Source of the DNA: Clitoria ternatea | Lineage: Eukaryota; Streptophyta; Magnoliopsida; Fabales; Fabaceae | Direction of reading: 5' to 3' | Length of the DNA stretch: 64,000 nt | Assembly (NCBI GenBank): GCA_037962975.1 | Contig: CM075673.1 | Span: 158,864,667-158,928,666, forward strand | Shown here: positions 43,481 to 54,949 of the stretch, piece by piece | Numbering within the stretch: position 1 is the stretch's first letter | Layout: every line of letters starts with the position of its first letter | Notes under the pieces: model-generated | Databases searched by the model: none | What the model was told of the DNA's origin: nothing | The model's input: the letters and a program-made list of their open reading frames with translations, nothing else | Made by a program: the position numbers and the translations under genes

Positions 43481-46400
43481 ATGGCTGACCAGGATGGACG
43501 ATCCAGGTCTGACTCACAGGCCAGTGGTTCCTCTGCTCGAAAGAGCAGAGGTGTTACCCGGATGCCAGACGTTGCACTTAGGCGTCACCGGGGAGAGAGG
43601 CTACTTGTTGACATGGATGTCAACACCAGTAGATTCAGTGGACCGAATGCCACGAAGTTTAGCAGTTATCTGGGGGTTGTGGCTCAGTCGAAGGTGTACA
43701 TCATTATCCCCGACTGGGATAATGTCGAGGAGGTGGTCAAGAACCAGCTATGGAGTGATGTTCTGGTAACTTAGATATTATTTAAGTTTTATTTTAGTGT
43801 ATTATTTCATGTAACTCTTAATAAGGACTCCTTTATGGACTAACTCCTTTCATGTAGGACTCTTTTGACATACCATCTTCTGACATAGCGAGGAGGAAGG
43901 TCCTCGGTATTATGGCTGAGTGATGGAGGTCGTTCAAATCCATACTCACCACGAGGTATATTGAACTTTAAATTCTTAATCAACGCTTCACCAAATTGTA
44001 CCAATCCTTAGTTTAAATGTACCTGAATTGTAGGTATGTATTCGGGGACGACCAAGGAAAGTTCCCTAGAGAGAAATATTCATTCATCGATCAGGAGACC
44101 TGGGATGCTTTTGTTGCATCTAGACATTCTGTCGAGTTTCAGGTACATTGGTTTTAGATGATTAAATGATGTATAATTTATACGGCTAACTGTGAATATT
44201 TTTTTTCTTGTTGTAGGAGACCAGAAAGAAAGCCAAGGAGACTAGGAAGCTAAATAACTGCCCACACATACTGTCACGTGGGGGTTACCGTAGGTTGGAG
44301 GAGCGGCTGGCACAGGAGAGGCTGAGTCAGTGTCAGACTGACACTGGTATTATGGGTCCCCTTTCCCCACCTACATGCCACAACAAATAGAAGCGGGCTA
44401 AGATCAAGAAGAGTAGGGAATACACTTTCTCACAAGCTCAGGAGGTTGCCTCACGAATAGTAAGTATTCCCCAGTACAAATCAGTGTCTATTTTTTAGTT
44501 TACGTGAAGGAAGTGAATACTAACTTGTTTGGTTTCAGGATTCCTTGGTTGAGCAATCAACCCAAGGGTCTTTCATAACCCATGGACGGGAGGATATTTT
44601 GACTACCGCTATCGGCAGGCCAGAGCACCCAGGAAGAGTGCGTGCTGTTGGTCGAGGTGTAGGTAAGTGGTAAATAATTCTATGCTTTCATTTTGTTATC
44701 TGTTAAACAATTATATGCTAATCATTCATATTTCACAGGCCTCCGCACCTATTACGGTGCTCCCGACCCTGCCCCCTCCCTTGAGAAAATGGTGGAGCAG
44801 AAGGTGGCTGTTGTGAAGGCTGAGTACCAGGAGGAGATATCTAGACTCCACCAGGAGATGGCCCGATTCAGGGAGGAGATGAAGGCCTCACTCAGCCACC
44901 ACCAGGAGACTACTGCACCAGCTAGCGACCCACAGGTTAGATTCTTTATTTAATTTCCTCGGTTTTATTGTCTGTAATCACTTTATTTCATTGTTGAATA
45001 ACTTCTGCTTGATGTGTAAATATGTAGATACGGAAGGTTAGCACTAAGGGGTCGTGCGCTGCGGCTGACCCTGACGATGATGGGGTCGAGCCACCAGACA
45101 CCCGTCAATGTGACCTGTTCGTTGACGGGTCGGAGGACCCAGTTGCCACTGGTATGGTGTATAACTTAGGCCCTGTGGTTCACCATCAGACATTACCTGA
45201 TGGTATGTCCAGGGTCTCGGTTGTGCTCATCCTCGAGGAGGATGCTGCTGTGCCAGTGGCAACTCAGGAGGTGAAAACCGTCGGTTAGGCGGTGGGCCAC
45301 TTTCTGATGTGGCCCAACAGACTTCTGGTGATTGCCCCTGGATAGGTAAAGACCCTAAACACTAACTAATTTTATTATATTGTCAATTATGGTACAAAAT
45401 GTGATGGTTGTCAATTTTTCAACAGGAACAGACATTGAAGAAGCCAGACCCGGCCAAGGATCCCTTCCGGATGCTATGGCGCATCGGGTATGAGCAAGGA
45501 GATGACACTGTTTAGGTCCCATGGCAGCCACTAGTGTTCGGCCGTCCAAGTGATCTTCCACTTTACGTTACACATTCTGACATGTGTGACATTATTTCGG
45601 GGACGTCGATGCTGAACGCCTCCATCATTCAGTTGTGGGAGCTGTAAGTATATCATTTTTTGTCTAATTTTTTCATTATACAAGTTATTTGTCACTAACC
45701 ATGTCTTAACTTGTTTAGGTTTTTGGCAAAACTCTGTGTGGACTTGGGTTTCCAAGGAACTTATGGTTTCTTAGAGCCCTCTCTCATACAGAGGCAAGGA
45801 AACACCTAGCAGAACACCCAGGCATACATCTAGAATTGGATGTTTGAGTCTGGGAAGCCTGTATACATGGGCCCCTATCATAAAGGGTAATATTCTATTC
45901 CATAATTATTGTCATGAATTTTTATATTTTGAAGTCTCACTTATCACTGGTAACTGCAGCTCTCACTGGACGCTTCTGGTGATCTATCCGAAGGACTATC
46001 TTGCTCTGTACTTTGATAGTTTGCATCGGACAGCTCCACAAGACCTGAAAGATATAGTAGACCGGTAAGTTCATCCCTAAAAAATAAGTACAAATTCGAT
46101 TACATCATTTTTAGAACTATACGATTCTAACTTATCTTGTGTTTTGTTTGACGTAGGGCGGTGGTTGGATACAGTCTACTGACTGGAAACAAGTCCAAAG
46201 GAAAAACAGTTGCATGGGTGCACCCAAAAGTAAGTCAATCGTATTCATTCAAATCTTCAATACATATTTTTTAAGTTGCGAATTCACTTATTCTATACTA
46301 TATGTCCATTGTAGTCTTACAGGCAGAAGGGTACCTACGATTGTGGCTATTTCATCATGCACACTATGCTGACCATTGTCCAACAACATTTAGTAGATGG

Positions 46401-46599
46401 ATGGACAGATGTAAGTCTCATCATTTGGACTACTTCTCTACCAATTTCATCAATTTCATGTAATAAATAAAGCTTTTGTTCTAATTATTTTGTGCATTGT
46501 TTGCAGTACTTTAATGACCGGTCATTTTTCCCAAAGGAACTTGTAGATGATGTTAGAAAGCAATGGGCCTCACACTTCATTGAACTTAGGCAAAGCTAG
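43481..46599 (+). pseudogene. CACTA-2 second gene: 13 exons, C-terminal Ulp1/C48 protease domain
   Basis: Exons placed by GT-AG sites and by CACTA-1: 43481-43765, 43858-43955, 44034-44142, 44217-44459, 44539-44662, 44739-44935, 45028-45345, 45426-45643, 45719-45896, 45960-46064, 46157-46229, 46315-46410, 46507-46599. The N-terminus is basic and Ser/Arg-rich (MADQDGRSRSD); exon 4 resembles plant En/Spm second-protein sequences (LEERLAQERLSQCQ); exon 6 is a coiled coil. Exons 10-12 form a Ulp1-like peptidase: SHWTL histidine, LYFDS aspartate, QKGTYDCGYF with glutamine and catalytic cysteine. In-frame stops in exons 2, 4, 7, 8 and 9 kill it. Ulp1 peptidases cleave SUMO from proteins; why a transposon carries one is unknown. 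Confidence 0.85.
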
Positions 46600-46854
46600 A
46601 TATAGGATCTTTATTCTTTTATATATGTATATAGTAGGATTTAGGGTTTACTTTTATTAGATTACATTCAACTTAATTGTATATACTTTCATTTTTTAGG
46701 TTGTTATGAATTGATATAGAAAATAAATTGTTATATACATACCATTCTTTTTATATAGTGTTGCTGGATATGTTGGGATACTGTATACTGTACTAGTTGT
46801 CTGAATGCAGGTTTGGGAAATGATAAAACAGAAACCATATTAAAAAAAAACCTC

Positions 46855-47400
46855 AGTATTTATTCACGGTTATGGTAACAACCGTGATTATAGACTATAT
46901 TTATCCACGGTTACTACCATAACCGTGATTATATATAATTTTTTTGACTACTTATATTCACGGTTATGATGGACAACCGTGGATATAGATACTTTTTATC
47001 CACGGTTACTAGCATAACCGTGAATATAAGTGGTTTGTACCAGAAACCTTTTAGTACTTATATTCACGGTTATGATGGACAATCGTGGATAAATACTGAG
47101 GTTGTTTCACGGTTATACTGGACAACCATGAATATAGATACTCTTTATCCACTGTTATAGGCATAACCGTGAATATAAATAGTTTGTAACTGAAACCTTT
47201 TAGTTCTTATATTCACGGTTATGCTCGATAACCGTGAATATAAATAGTAAGTTATATTCACGGTTGTTCTAACCGTGGTCAGATGTGATTTATTACCACG
47301 GTTGTTAACCGTGGTTAAAGGCCCTCATCTACTACCACGGCTGCAACAACCACGGTTCTTTAACCGTGAATAAAGGCCATTTTTAACCGTGATTATATCC
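46855..47400. repeat. CACTA-2 subterminal repeats, right
   Basis: Array of TATTCACGGTT / AACCGTGAATA motifs in both orientations, matching the left array of CACTA-1 in inverse orientation. Confidence 0.8.
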
Positions 47401-47419
47401 ATTTTTTCCACTAGTACAT

Positions 47420-47811
47420 AGACTTATCGATAGGCTGTGTCACCTATTAAAAATTATATTTCACGTGTCTTTGACGTTTTTAGCTAAACTATTCACTTAA
47501 TTTAAATTAAAAGGAATCAAGATTTACCATTAATATTTATTCTTTCCCATATCTTTTTTTGGTCAAAATACCTTACAATATCAACACATGCAATTCATTA
47601 TGGATCCCACACTACTTAATATCTGATGATGACCCATTTTCATCATAACATAGAACTCAAATCACGGCCCAGTATATGTACACCACTTCCTTTTTAAAAA
47701 AAGACAAACTTTGACAAAAAAAAACAAACTAAGCAACAATTAATCATTTTACCTACAAGGAAATTATGGAATGATAGAAGCAATTTATATATTATATGTT
47801 TTTTCAAGTGT
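47420..47811. other. S2 noncoding block between CACTA-2 and CACTA-3
   Basis: AT-rich, no gene; homologous to 5617-6190 of S1. Confidence 0.6.
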
Positions 47812-47893
47812 CACTAGTGGAAAAAATAGATATAATCACGGTTAAAAATGACCTTTAATCACAGTTAATAAATCGTGGTTGTTACAGCCATGA
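47812..47893 (-). mobile_element. 82-bp CACTA end remnant abutting CACTA-3
   Basis: Begins CACTAGTGGAAAAAATAG and repeats the first 80 bp of the CACTA-3 left end, with a few changes, immediately before CACTA-3 itself. It looks like a tandem duplication of the element end or the leftover of an earlier insertion at the same site. Confidence 0.75.
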
Positions 47894-47909
47894 CACTAGT
47901 GGAAAAAAT

Positions 47910-48370
47910 GGATATAATCACGGTTAAAAATGGCCTTTAATCACGGTTAAAGAACCGTGGTTGTTGCAGTCGTGGTAGTAGATGAGGGTCTTTAACCACG
48001 GTTAACAACCGTGGTAATAAATCACATCTAACCACGGTTGTCGAGCATAACCGTGAATATAACAGACAATGTATATTCACGGTTATAGTAGAAACCGTGG
48101 ATAAAGAACATCTATATTCACAGTTGTTTAGCATAACCATGAATATAAGTAGTAAAAAATATTCACTTACAGACTATGTATATTCACGGTTATAGTAGAA
48201 ACTGTGGATAAAGAACATCTATATTCACGGTTGTTTAGCATAACCGTGAATATAAGTAGTAAAAAAAATTCACTTTCAGACTATGTATAATCACGGTTAT
48301 AGTAGTAACCACGGATAAATAGTGTCTATAATCACGGTTGTTACCATAACCATGAATAAACACTGAGGTT
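47910..48370. repeat. CACTA-3 subterminal repeats, left
   Basis: ACGGTT/AACCGT array as in CACTA-1 and CACTA-2. An internal segment around 48060-48260 is duplicated (two successive copies of a 100-bp unit with TATATTCACGGTTATAGTAG). Confidence 0.8.
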
Positions 48371-48626
48371 TTTTTTTAATATGGTTTCTGTTTTATTGTT
48401 TCTCAAACCTGCATTCAGACAACCAGCACAATATACAGTATCCTAGCATATCCAGCAACAAACAATATATAGAAAGAATGATATATATAACAATTAATTT
48501 GATATGAATTCGTAACAACCTAAAAAATGAAACTATATATAATTCAGATGAATGTAACCTAATAAAATGTAAACCCTAAAGCCTACACTAAATACATATT
48601 TAAGAGAATAAAGATCCTATATCTAG

Positions 48627-49703
48627 CTAAGTTCTTTTGCTAATTTCAATAAAGTATGAGGCCCATTGCTTTCTAACATTATCTACAAGTGTCTTAGAGA
48701 AGTATGACCGGTCCTGAAAGTACTGCAAACAATGCACAAAACAATTAGAACAAAAGCTATATTTATTACATGAAATTGATGAAATTGTTAGAAAAGTAGT
48801 CCAAATGATGAGACTTACATCTGTCCATCCATCTACTAAATGTTGTTGGACGATGGTCAGCATGGTATGCATGACGTAATGGCCACACTCGAAAGTACCC
48901 TCCTGCCTGTAAGACTACAATGGACATAAAATATAGAATAAGTGAATTCGTAACTTAAAAAATATATATTGAAGATTTGAATGAATACGATTGACTTACA
49001 TTTGGGTGCACCCACACAACTTTTCTTCCGCTGGACTTAACTCCAAGCAGTCGATTATATCCAACCACCGCCCTACATCAAATAAAACACAAGATAAGTT
49101 AGAATCGTATAGGTCCAAAAATGATGTAATCGAATTTGTACTTATTTTTTAGGGATTAACTTACCCATCTACTATACTTTTCAGGTTTTGTGGAACTGGC
49201 TGATGCATAGTATCAAAGTACAGAGCAAGATAAGCCCAGGGACAGATCACCACAAGCGTCCAGTGAGCGCTGCAGTTACCAGTGATAAGTGAGACTTCAA
49301 AATGCAAAAATTAATGACAATAATTATGGAATAGAATATTACCCTTTATGATAAGGGCCCATGTATACAGCCTTTCCAGACTCAAACATCCAATTCTAGA
49401 TGTATGCCTAGGTGTCCTGCATGGTGTTTCCTTGCTTCTGTATGAGAGAGGGCTCTAAAAAACCATAAGTTCCTTGGAAACCCAAGTCCACACAGAGTTT
49501 TATCAGAAAGCTAAACAAGTTGAGACATGGTTAATGACAAATAACTTGTATAATGAAAAAATTGGACAAAAAACGATATACTTACAGCTTCCACAGCTGA
49601 ATGATGGAGATGTTCAGCATCGACGTCCCTGAAATAATCTCACATATGTTAGAATGTGTAATGTAAAGTGGTACTGCACTTGGACGGCCGAACACTAGTG
49701 GCT
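48627..49703 (-). pseudogene. Ulp1 gene fragment, left arm of CACTA-3
   Basis: Minus-strand copies of exons 13 to 8 of the CACTA second gene. The protease histidine exon and the exon with the cysteine (ECGHYVMHTM-like) can be read, with stops in the exon-9 copy. The fragment ends at the palindrome loop. It cannot encode a full protein but would be transcribed as one strand of a hairpin if read through. Confidence 0.75.
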
Positions 49704-50812
49704 CCCATGGGACCTGAACAGTCTCCTCTCCTTGCTCATACCCGATGGTAGCCACTAGTGTTCGGCCGTCCAAGTGCAGTACCACTTTACATTACACATT
49801 CTGACATGTGTGAGATTATTTTGAGGATATCGATGCTGAACATCTTCATCATTCAGTTGTGGGAGCTATAAGTATATCATTTTTTGTCCAATTTTTCATT
49901 ATACAAGTTATTTGTTGCTAACCATGTCTCAACTTGTTTAGCTTTCTGACAAAACTCTGTGTGGACTTGGGTTTCCAAGGAACTTATGGTTTTTTAGAGC
50001 CTTCTCTCATATAGAAGCAAGGAAACACCATGCAGAACACCCAGGCATACATCCAGAATTGGATGTTTAAGTCTAGGAAAGCTGTATACATGGGCCCCTA
50101 TCATAAAGGGTAATATTCTATTCCATAATTATTGTCATTAATTTTTGCATTTTGAAGTCTCACTTATCACTGGTAACTGCAGCGCTCACTGGACGCTTGT
50201 GGTGATCTGTCCCCGGGCTTATCTTGCTCTGTACTTTGATACTATGCATCGACCAGTTCCATAAGACCTAAAAAGTATAGTAGACGGGTAAGTTAATCCC
50301 TAAAAAATAAGTACAAATTCGATTACATCATTTTTCGACCTATACGATTCTAACTTATCTTATGTTTTATTTGATGCAGGGCGGTGGTTGGATACAATTG
50401 ACTGCTTGGAGTTAAGTCCAGCGGAAGAAAAGTTGTGTGGGTGCACCCAAATATAAGTCAATCATATTCATTCAAATCTTCAATATATTTTTTAAGTTGT
50501 GAATTCACTTATTCTATATTTTATGTCCATTGTAGTCTTGTGGCTATTATGTTATGCATACCATGCTGACCATCGTCCAACAACATTTAGTAGATGGATG
50601 GACAGATGTAAGTCTCATCATTTGGACTACTTTTCTAACAATTTCATCAATTTCATGTAATAAATATAGCTTTTGTTCTAATTATTTTATGCATTGTTTG
50701 CAGTACTTCCAGGACCGGTGTAACGCCCCGGCCGCTTTTCAGGAATGAACGACTAGCCCCACAGACCAACACGAGACCTTTCCAATGTGCTTTTGTCCTC
50801 ACTCACACACTT

Positions 50813-50930
50813 CCTGAGAACTTCCCAGGAGGTCACCCATCCCAGAATTACTCCAAGTTAAGCACGCTTAACTTTGGAGTTCTTAAGTGATAGGCCACCG
50901 AAAAGGCTAATGCATTTGTTGGTATAGGTA
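50813..50930 (-). promoter_or_regulatory. 5S rRNA-like pol III promoter inside Cassandra
   Basis: Minus strand: A-box AGTTAAGCGTGC at 50873-50862 and C-box GGATGGGTGACCTCC at 50842-50828, followed by TGGGAAG, all as in plant 5S rDNA. Spacing is 5S-like but the middle region is altered. Not a functional 5S gene by itself; in Cassandra it is thought to act as an internal promoter. Confidence 0.85.
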
Positions 50931-51040
50931 GTACGAATTCATTTATTTAAGCTATTCTCGACTGTATAGTCCCATACCTATACAGTCTTTGGATCCCTCT
51001 CATTCTGGTATGTTTTCGGTTCGTTCATGTGTCCCTCCCA

Positions 51041-51216
51041 CTGGAAGCCTGTCAGGAGTCGCTCCTTGTCCGTGCCTATGCACCGGCGATCACTCCCCGC
51101 CCTCAACAGTGCCCGGGATGCCACATTCCCCGCTGGAAGCCTGCCAGGAGCCGCTCCTTGTCCGTGCCCATGCACCGGCGATCACTCCCCGCCCTCAACA
51201 GCGCCAGGATGTCACA
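51041..51216 (-). repeat. 92-bp tandem duplication at the Cassandra LTR 5' end
   Basis: Two successive units starting at 51041 and 51133 (both CTGGAAGCCTG on the plus strand), the second ending with the LTR terminus. The first unit even contains a near copy of the terminus (GGATGCCACA), so the LTR start was duplicated in tandem. Confidence 0.85.
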
Positions 51217-51436
51217 ACCGGTCATACTTCTCTAAGACACTTGTAGATAATGTTAGAAAACAATGGGCCTCATACTTCATTGAAATTAGCAAAAGAACTT
51301 AGCTAGATATAGGATCTTTATTCTCTTAAATATGTATCTAGTGTAGGATTTAGGGTTTACATTTTATTAGGTTACATTCATCTGAATTGTATATAGTTTC
51401 ATTTTTTAGGTTGTTATGAATTCATATCAAATTAAT

Positions 51437-51438
51437 TG

Positions 51439-51479
<41 letters not shown>
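51437..51479. repeat. (TA)n microsatellite
   Basis: About 42 bp of TA repeats in the right arm of CACTA-3. The mirror position in the left arm (about 48481-48491) has only a few units, so it expanded after the palindrome formed. Confidence 0.9.
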
Positions 51480-51481
<2 letters not shown>

Positions 51482-51599
51482 ATTCTTTTTATATATTGTT
51501 TGTTGCTGGATATGCTAGGATACTGTATATTGTGCTGGTTGTCTGAATACAGGTTTGGGAAACAATAAAACAGAAACCATATTAAAAAAAAAAACCTCA

Positions 51600-52050
51600 G
51601 TGTTTATTCACGATTATGGTAACAACCGTGATTATAGACACTATTTATCCACGGTTACTACTATAACCGTGATTATACATAGTCTGTAAGTGAATTTTTT
51701 TTACTACTTATATTCACGGTTATGCTAAACAACCGTGAATATAGATGTTCTTTATCCACGGTTTATACTATAACCGTGAATATACATAGTCTGTAAGTGA
51801 ATCTTTTTTACTACTTATATTCAAGGTTATGCTAAACAACCGTGAATATAGATGTTCTTTATCCACGGTTTCTACTATAACCGTGAATATATATTGTCTG
51901 TTATATTCACAGTTATGCTCGACAACCGTGGTTAGATGTGATTTATTACCACGGTTGTTAACCGTGGTTAAAGACCCTCATCTACTACCACTGCTGCAAC
52001 AACCACGGTTCTTTAACCTTGATTAAAGGCCATTTTTAACCGTGATTATA
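51600..52050. repeat. CACTA-3 subterminal repeats, right
   Basis: Mirror of the left array, including the duplicated internal unit (51660-51880). The duplication therefore predates, or was copied in, the palindrome formation. Confidence 0.8.
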
Positions 52051-52439
52051 TCCATTTTTTCCACTAGTGCATAAGTTTTATCAAAACACAAGTCCATACA
52101 GATTTTATGTAGAAACCTAAGTTTAACAAACCACAAAAAATTTATTGATTCAACGGAGTTTTGACAGTTTCTAAGAATATGAAGGATTAATATTAACTAT
52201 TATTTTTTTTATTTTCATAACTCCACTTACCCAACTAGATATCAAATAGATTCATAATTTTCATACAATGTACCCACCATAAACCAAAACTCGGGTTCAT
52301 AAAAGACAGAACTTACTTTGAAACTATTGATATAGTAACAATCTTAGGCCGGACATATATTATTTATTAAAAATTAAACTGTGATTGTAAAATAACTACT
52401 TTAATATGATTAAGATAATATAAGAATTCTTACCTTGTT

Positions 52440-52796
52440 AAATTAATCAAAGAAATCACAGTTGTGATTGAAGCTGATTGGTAGAGAAAGATGAAGATGA
52501 AACATATCATATCAAAAAGGGAAAATATGACTCTGACACCATAAAGAAAGAATGGGTGCTGCAGGATTTTTCTGAAATATATATTCACTATTATATTTTT
52601 AGAAGAGGTCTTGTACAGATTTATAGATACACAACATAACGGTAATAATATATAAAACAAAACATATTTAGAAGACTTTATGATAATTAATTGATTTAAT
52701 CCAATGAATTAAGACAAGACAGTTATACAAATTGTCTTTCAATGGTTTACTTGATTTATTTGATGATGTAATTGGGGATCTGCACTATTCTTAACA
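52440..52796 (-). mobile_element. Copia-type LTR and primer-binding site remnant (S2)
   Basis: S2 copy of 6580-6939: LTR-like 52796-52542 (255 bp) starting TGTTAAGAATAGTG, followed by TGGTGTCAGAG and a short gag-leader remnant. Same truncation as in S1. Confidence 0.6.
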
Positions 52797-54452
52797 GATA
52801 TAAGATATAGTTGACCATTTCCATCTTATTTGTAGTGCAATCATTTCCATGAACTTCGTTCTGTTTGCTGGTTCATGAATCTAAAAACGGAACAAGTAAT
52901 TTTTTTGGTTAATCCATCCACTTTAATTGAGGTCACTTTTTATCAATTTAGTTGATTAACTATAAAAAAAAATAATAAGAAGAAAACAATAAAACACAAT
53001 GCACTTAAACACGGATTTGGATGGTGTGTGGTTAACATTTTGGTGTATTTGAATAGTCAATGTTTTCTATTACTTATTATATCAATTACTTTAAAAATTG
53101 ATTTGAAAAAATATATACTTCCTACATTAATCTTTTAAAATAACGAGTCTAATAAATAATAAAATAATAAATGATTTTTACACATGTTGGTTTTAAAAAC
53201 TACTATAAAGACTATTAATATATTAATTTTTAAAACAATAGATAGGTAAATAAAAGCGTAAAATAAATAATAAAGAAATATTAATTACATAAATCCACCA
53301 AACATGCACTCCAAATCCTTCAAATGGAGAGATTTTAGATCTAACCTTAACACTAGGATGAATATATTATTTTAAAAATATTAATTTATAATTATTTTAT
53401 TATAAATGTTATTTGTTTGAGTAATATTTTTATTTTTATTTTTATTATAAAACACACCCTTAATATTCTTATTAGAAAAAAATGTTGATCTCATGTTTGA
53501 GTTCTAAATAGAAAAAATGTCCCTCTAAAAAATTAATCTTTTTTAACTCATAGAAAATTGTTTTAAATAAATAACGAGTTATTATGGTTAAATCAATAAA
53601 AAAATTGCTCCACTCTCGTTTATTTTTTTCCCTTTTTTTATATTTCACATGATTTTTCATTCTTATTTACTTTTATTATATTTTTCCATTTTTTATATTT
53701 TTCATTCTTAAAAAAAGGTGCTATGAATATGGGCTAACCCGTTTAGAGGTGGGTTGGTGGGTCAACCAACCCACTTTCATTTTCCTATTTTTTAAAAAAT
53801 ATATATTATTTTTATATCAAAATAGAATGTCTTTAAAACTATTTTTATATATTTGAAACCATTTTAAAATTTTTATTATGGTCAAGTGCATAATTGTTCA
53901 CGTAATAAGTTTGTTTTATTATGTTAAATGTATGTCTGTATCACCATGTACGATAAAATGGTTCAAAAGATATGCAATTAACTAATTTTAAAAGGTATTA
54001 ACCCAGAACATGTAACGTATTAACTACACTAAATCTAACTGTTTTGAAAACTTAAAAATAGTTCAAAATATATAAAAATAGTTTTAAAGACATCCATGGT
54101 GATAAAGAAATGCGCTTAACCCAATTTAAAACAATATTAACCTATTACGTGAACATAAACTATGCATATTTATTATATTAGTATACATTATAATTCAATT
54201 ATTCCAAATCATGAATTTAAATATAATATTGAATTTTTAATAAAAATGAAATATTGAATTATATGCATGTTGTTATCATAGGTTACAAAAGAAAAAACTT
54301 CACATGATATAATAAATGAGAATAATTAGCTATCAAATTAAAACTGTTAACAATTAAAAGAAAAATTAAGGATAAATAAATGGAAATCATCGTTTCTTAA
54401 TTAATTGGTTATAATAACGCATTAAATTTTTGTAACTTCATTTTTTACATAA
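52797..54452. other. AT-rich noncoding block of S2
   Basis: No gene. Homologous to 6940-8155 of S1 except for about 52900-53440, which has no S1 counterpart and is itself featureless AT-rich sequence. Confidence 0.5.
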
Positions 54453-54949
54453 GAGCTTTCACGTGAAGGTTCATTCTTTTCTTAGGGGAAGAAGGCATGT
54501 GAAGTCTAAGGTAGGGTGAGTTTCTCCTCTTCGTTTATTTACGGTTTAGGGTTTATCTAGAATATAGTTTATTTTTGTTCCTGCTATATTATGATTTATT
54601 ACATACTATATTTGAAAAAATATATTACATACTATACTCACCTCTCGCTACAACACTTTTTTGTTAAAAAATATTTTATGAGCAATGAATTTAGTAAAAA
54701 TTAATTTCAGTATAATTAAGTTTTAAAAATGATTTATTATTTTATTTAATTATTTGAAATTTGATTAAATGAATTTAGTAACTGGGGTTATATATTTAAT
54801 TCAAAAAGCATTTCCACCTTAAATGAAACCCATCCCACAAGAATGTGGCATTTTGACCCAAATGGGGTCTTTTTTAAAACTATTTTGGGTTTTGGGGTAG
54901 TAAAAAATTTATTTAGTGGTCTAGGGTGGAATCTGTCACATCATGATTG

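Larger units (their letters stand above)
26571..47416 (+). mobile_element. CACTA-2, full-length CACTA transposon with nested Gypsy-2
   Basis: Starts CACTAGTGCAAAAATTGG at 26571 and ends CCATTTTTTCCACTAGTA at 47416 (the last G of the inverted repeat is mutated to A). A 3-bp target duplication, cat, lies at 26568-26570 and 47417-47419, and the S1 sequence at 5614-5616 is the empty site. Without Gypsy-2 the element is about 9.3 kb. It holds both CACTA genes, the TNP2 transposase and the Ulp1-containing second gene, in the same orientation, with subterminal repeat arrays at both ends. Confidence 0.95.
50719..51216 (-). mobile_element. Cassandra TRIM solo LTR
   Basis: 498 bp with TG...CA ends (TGTGACATCC... 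...GGGGCGTTACA in element orientation) and a perfect 5-bp target duplication accgg (50714-50718 and 51217-51221). The left arm of CACTA-3 gives the empty site. It contains a 5S rRNA-like segment, the hallmark of Cassandra terminal-repeat retrotransposons. Only one LTR and no internal domain are present, so it is a solo LTR. Cassandra has no coding capacity; short open frames here are not genes. Confidence 0.93.
49748..51302 (+). pseudogene. Ulp1 gene fragment, right arm of CACTA-3
   Basis: Mirror copy of the left arm, plus strand, exons 8 to 13, with stops. The exon 12 copy has lost about 24 bp before the catalytic cysteine (reads SCGYYVMHTM), so the glutamine of the active site is missing. 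Exon 13 is split by the Cassandra solo LTR at 50719-51216. Confidence 0.75.
47894..52069. mobile_element. CACTA-3, palindromic CACTA element with two identical ends
   Basis: Both ends are the same 3'-type CACTA end (CACTAGTGGAAAAAATGG at 47894 and its reverse complement at 52052-52069). The left arm 47894-49703 and the right arm 49748-52069 are reverse complements of each other (about 1.81 kb each once the Cassandra insertion is removed), around a loop of about 44 bp. Each arm carries the subterminal array and the last exons of the Ulp1 gene. No target duplication is visible next to 47894 or 52069. Not autonomous. Confidence 0.9.

Noticed and set aside
49582..49785. Open frame crossing the CACTA-3 centre
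   Set aside because: It reads from one arm through the loop into the other arm, so its start is reverse-strand sequence of the same exon; not a real gene.
50813..50930. A 5S rRNA gene
   Set aside because: The A-box and C-box are present, but the flanks are Cassandra LTR with target duplication, and the middle of the 5S is changed.
50978..51302. Several overlapping open frames rich in Pro, Ser and Arg
   Set aside because: They lie in the GC-rich Cassandra LTR and cross its tandem duplication and the LTR boundary. Cassandra does not encode protein.
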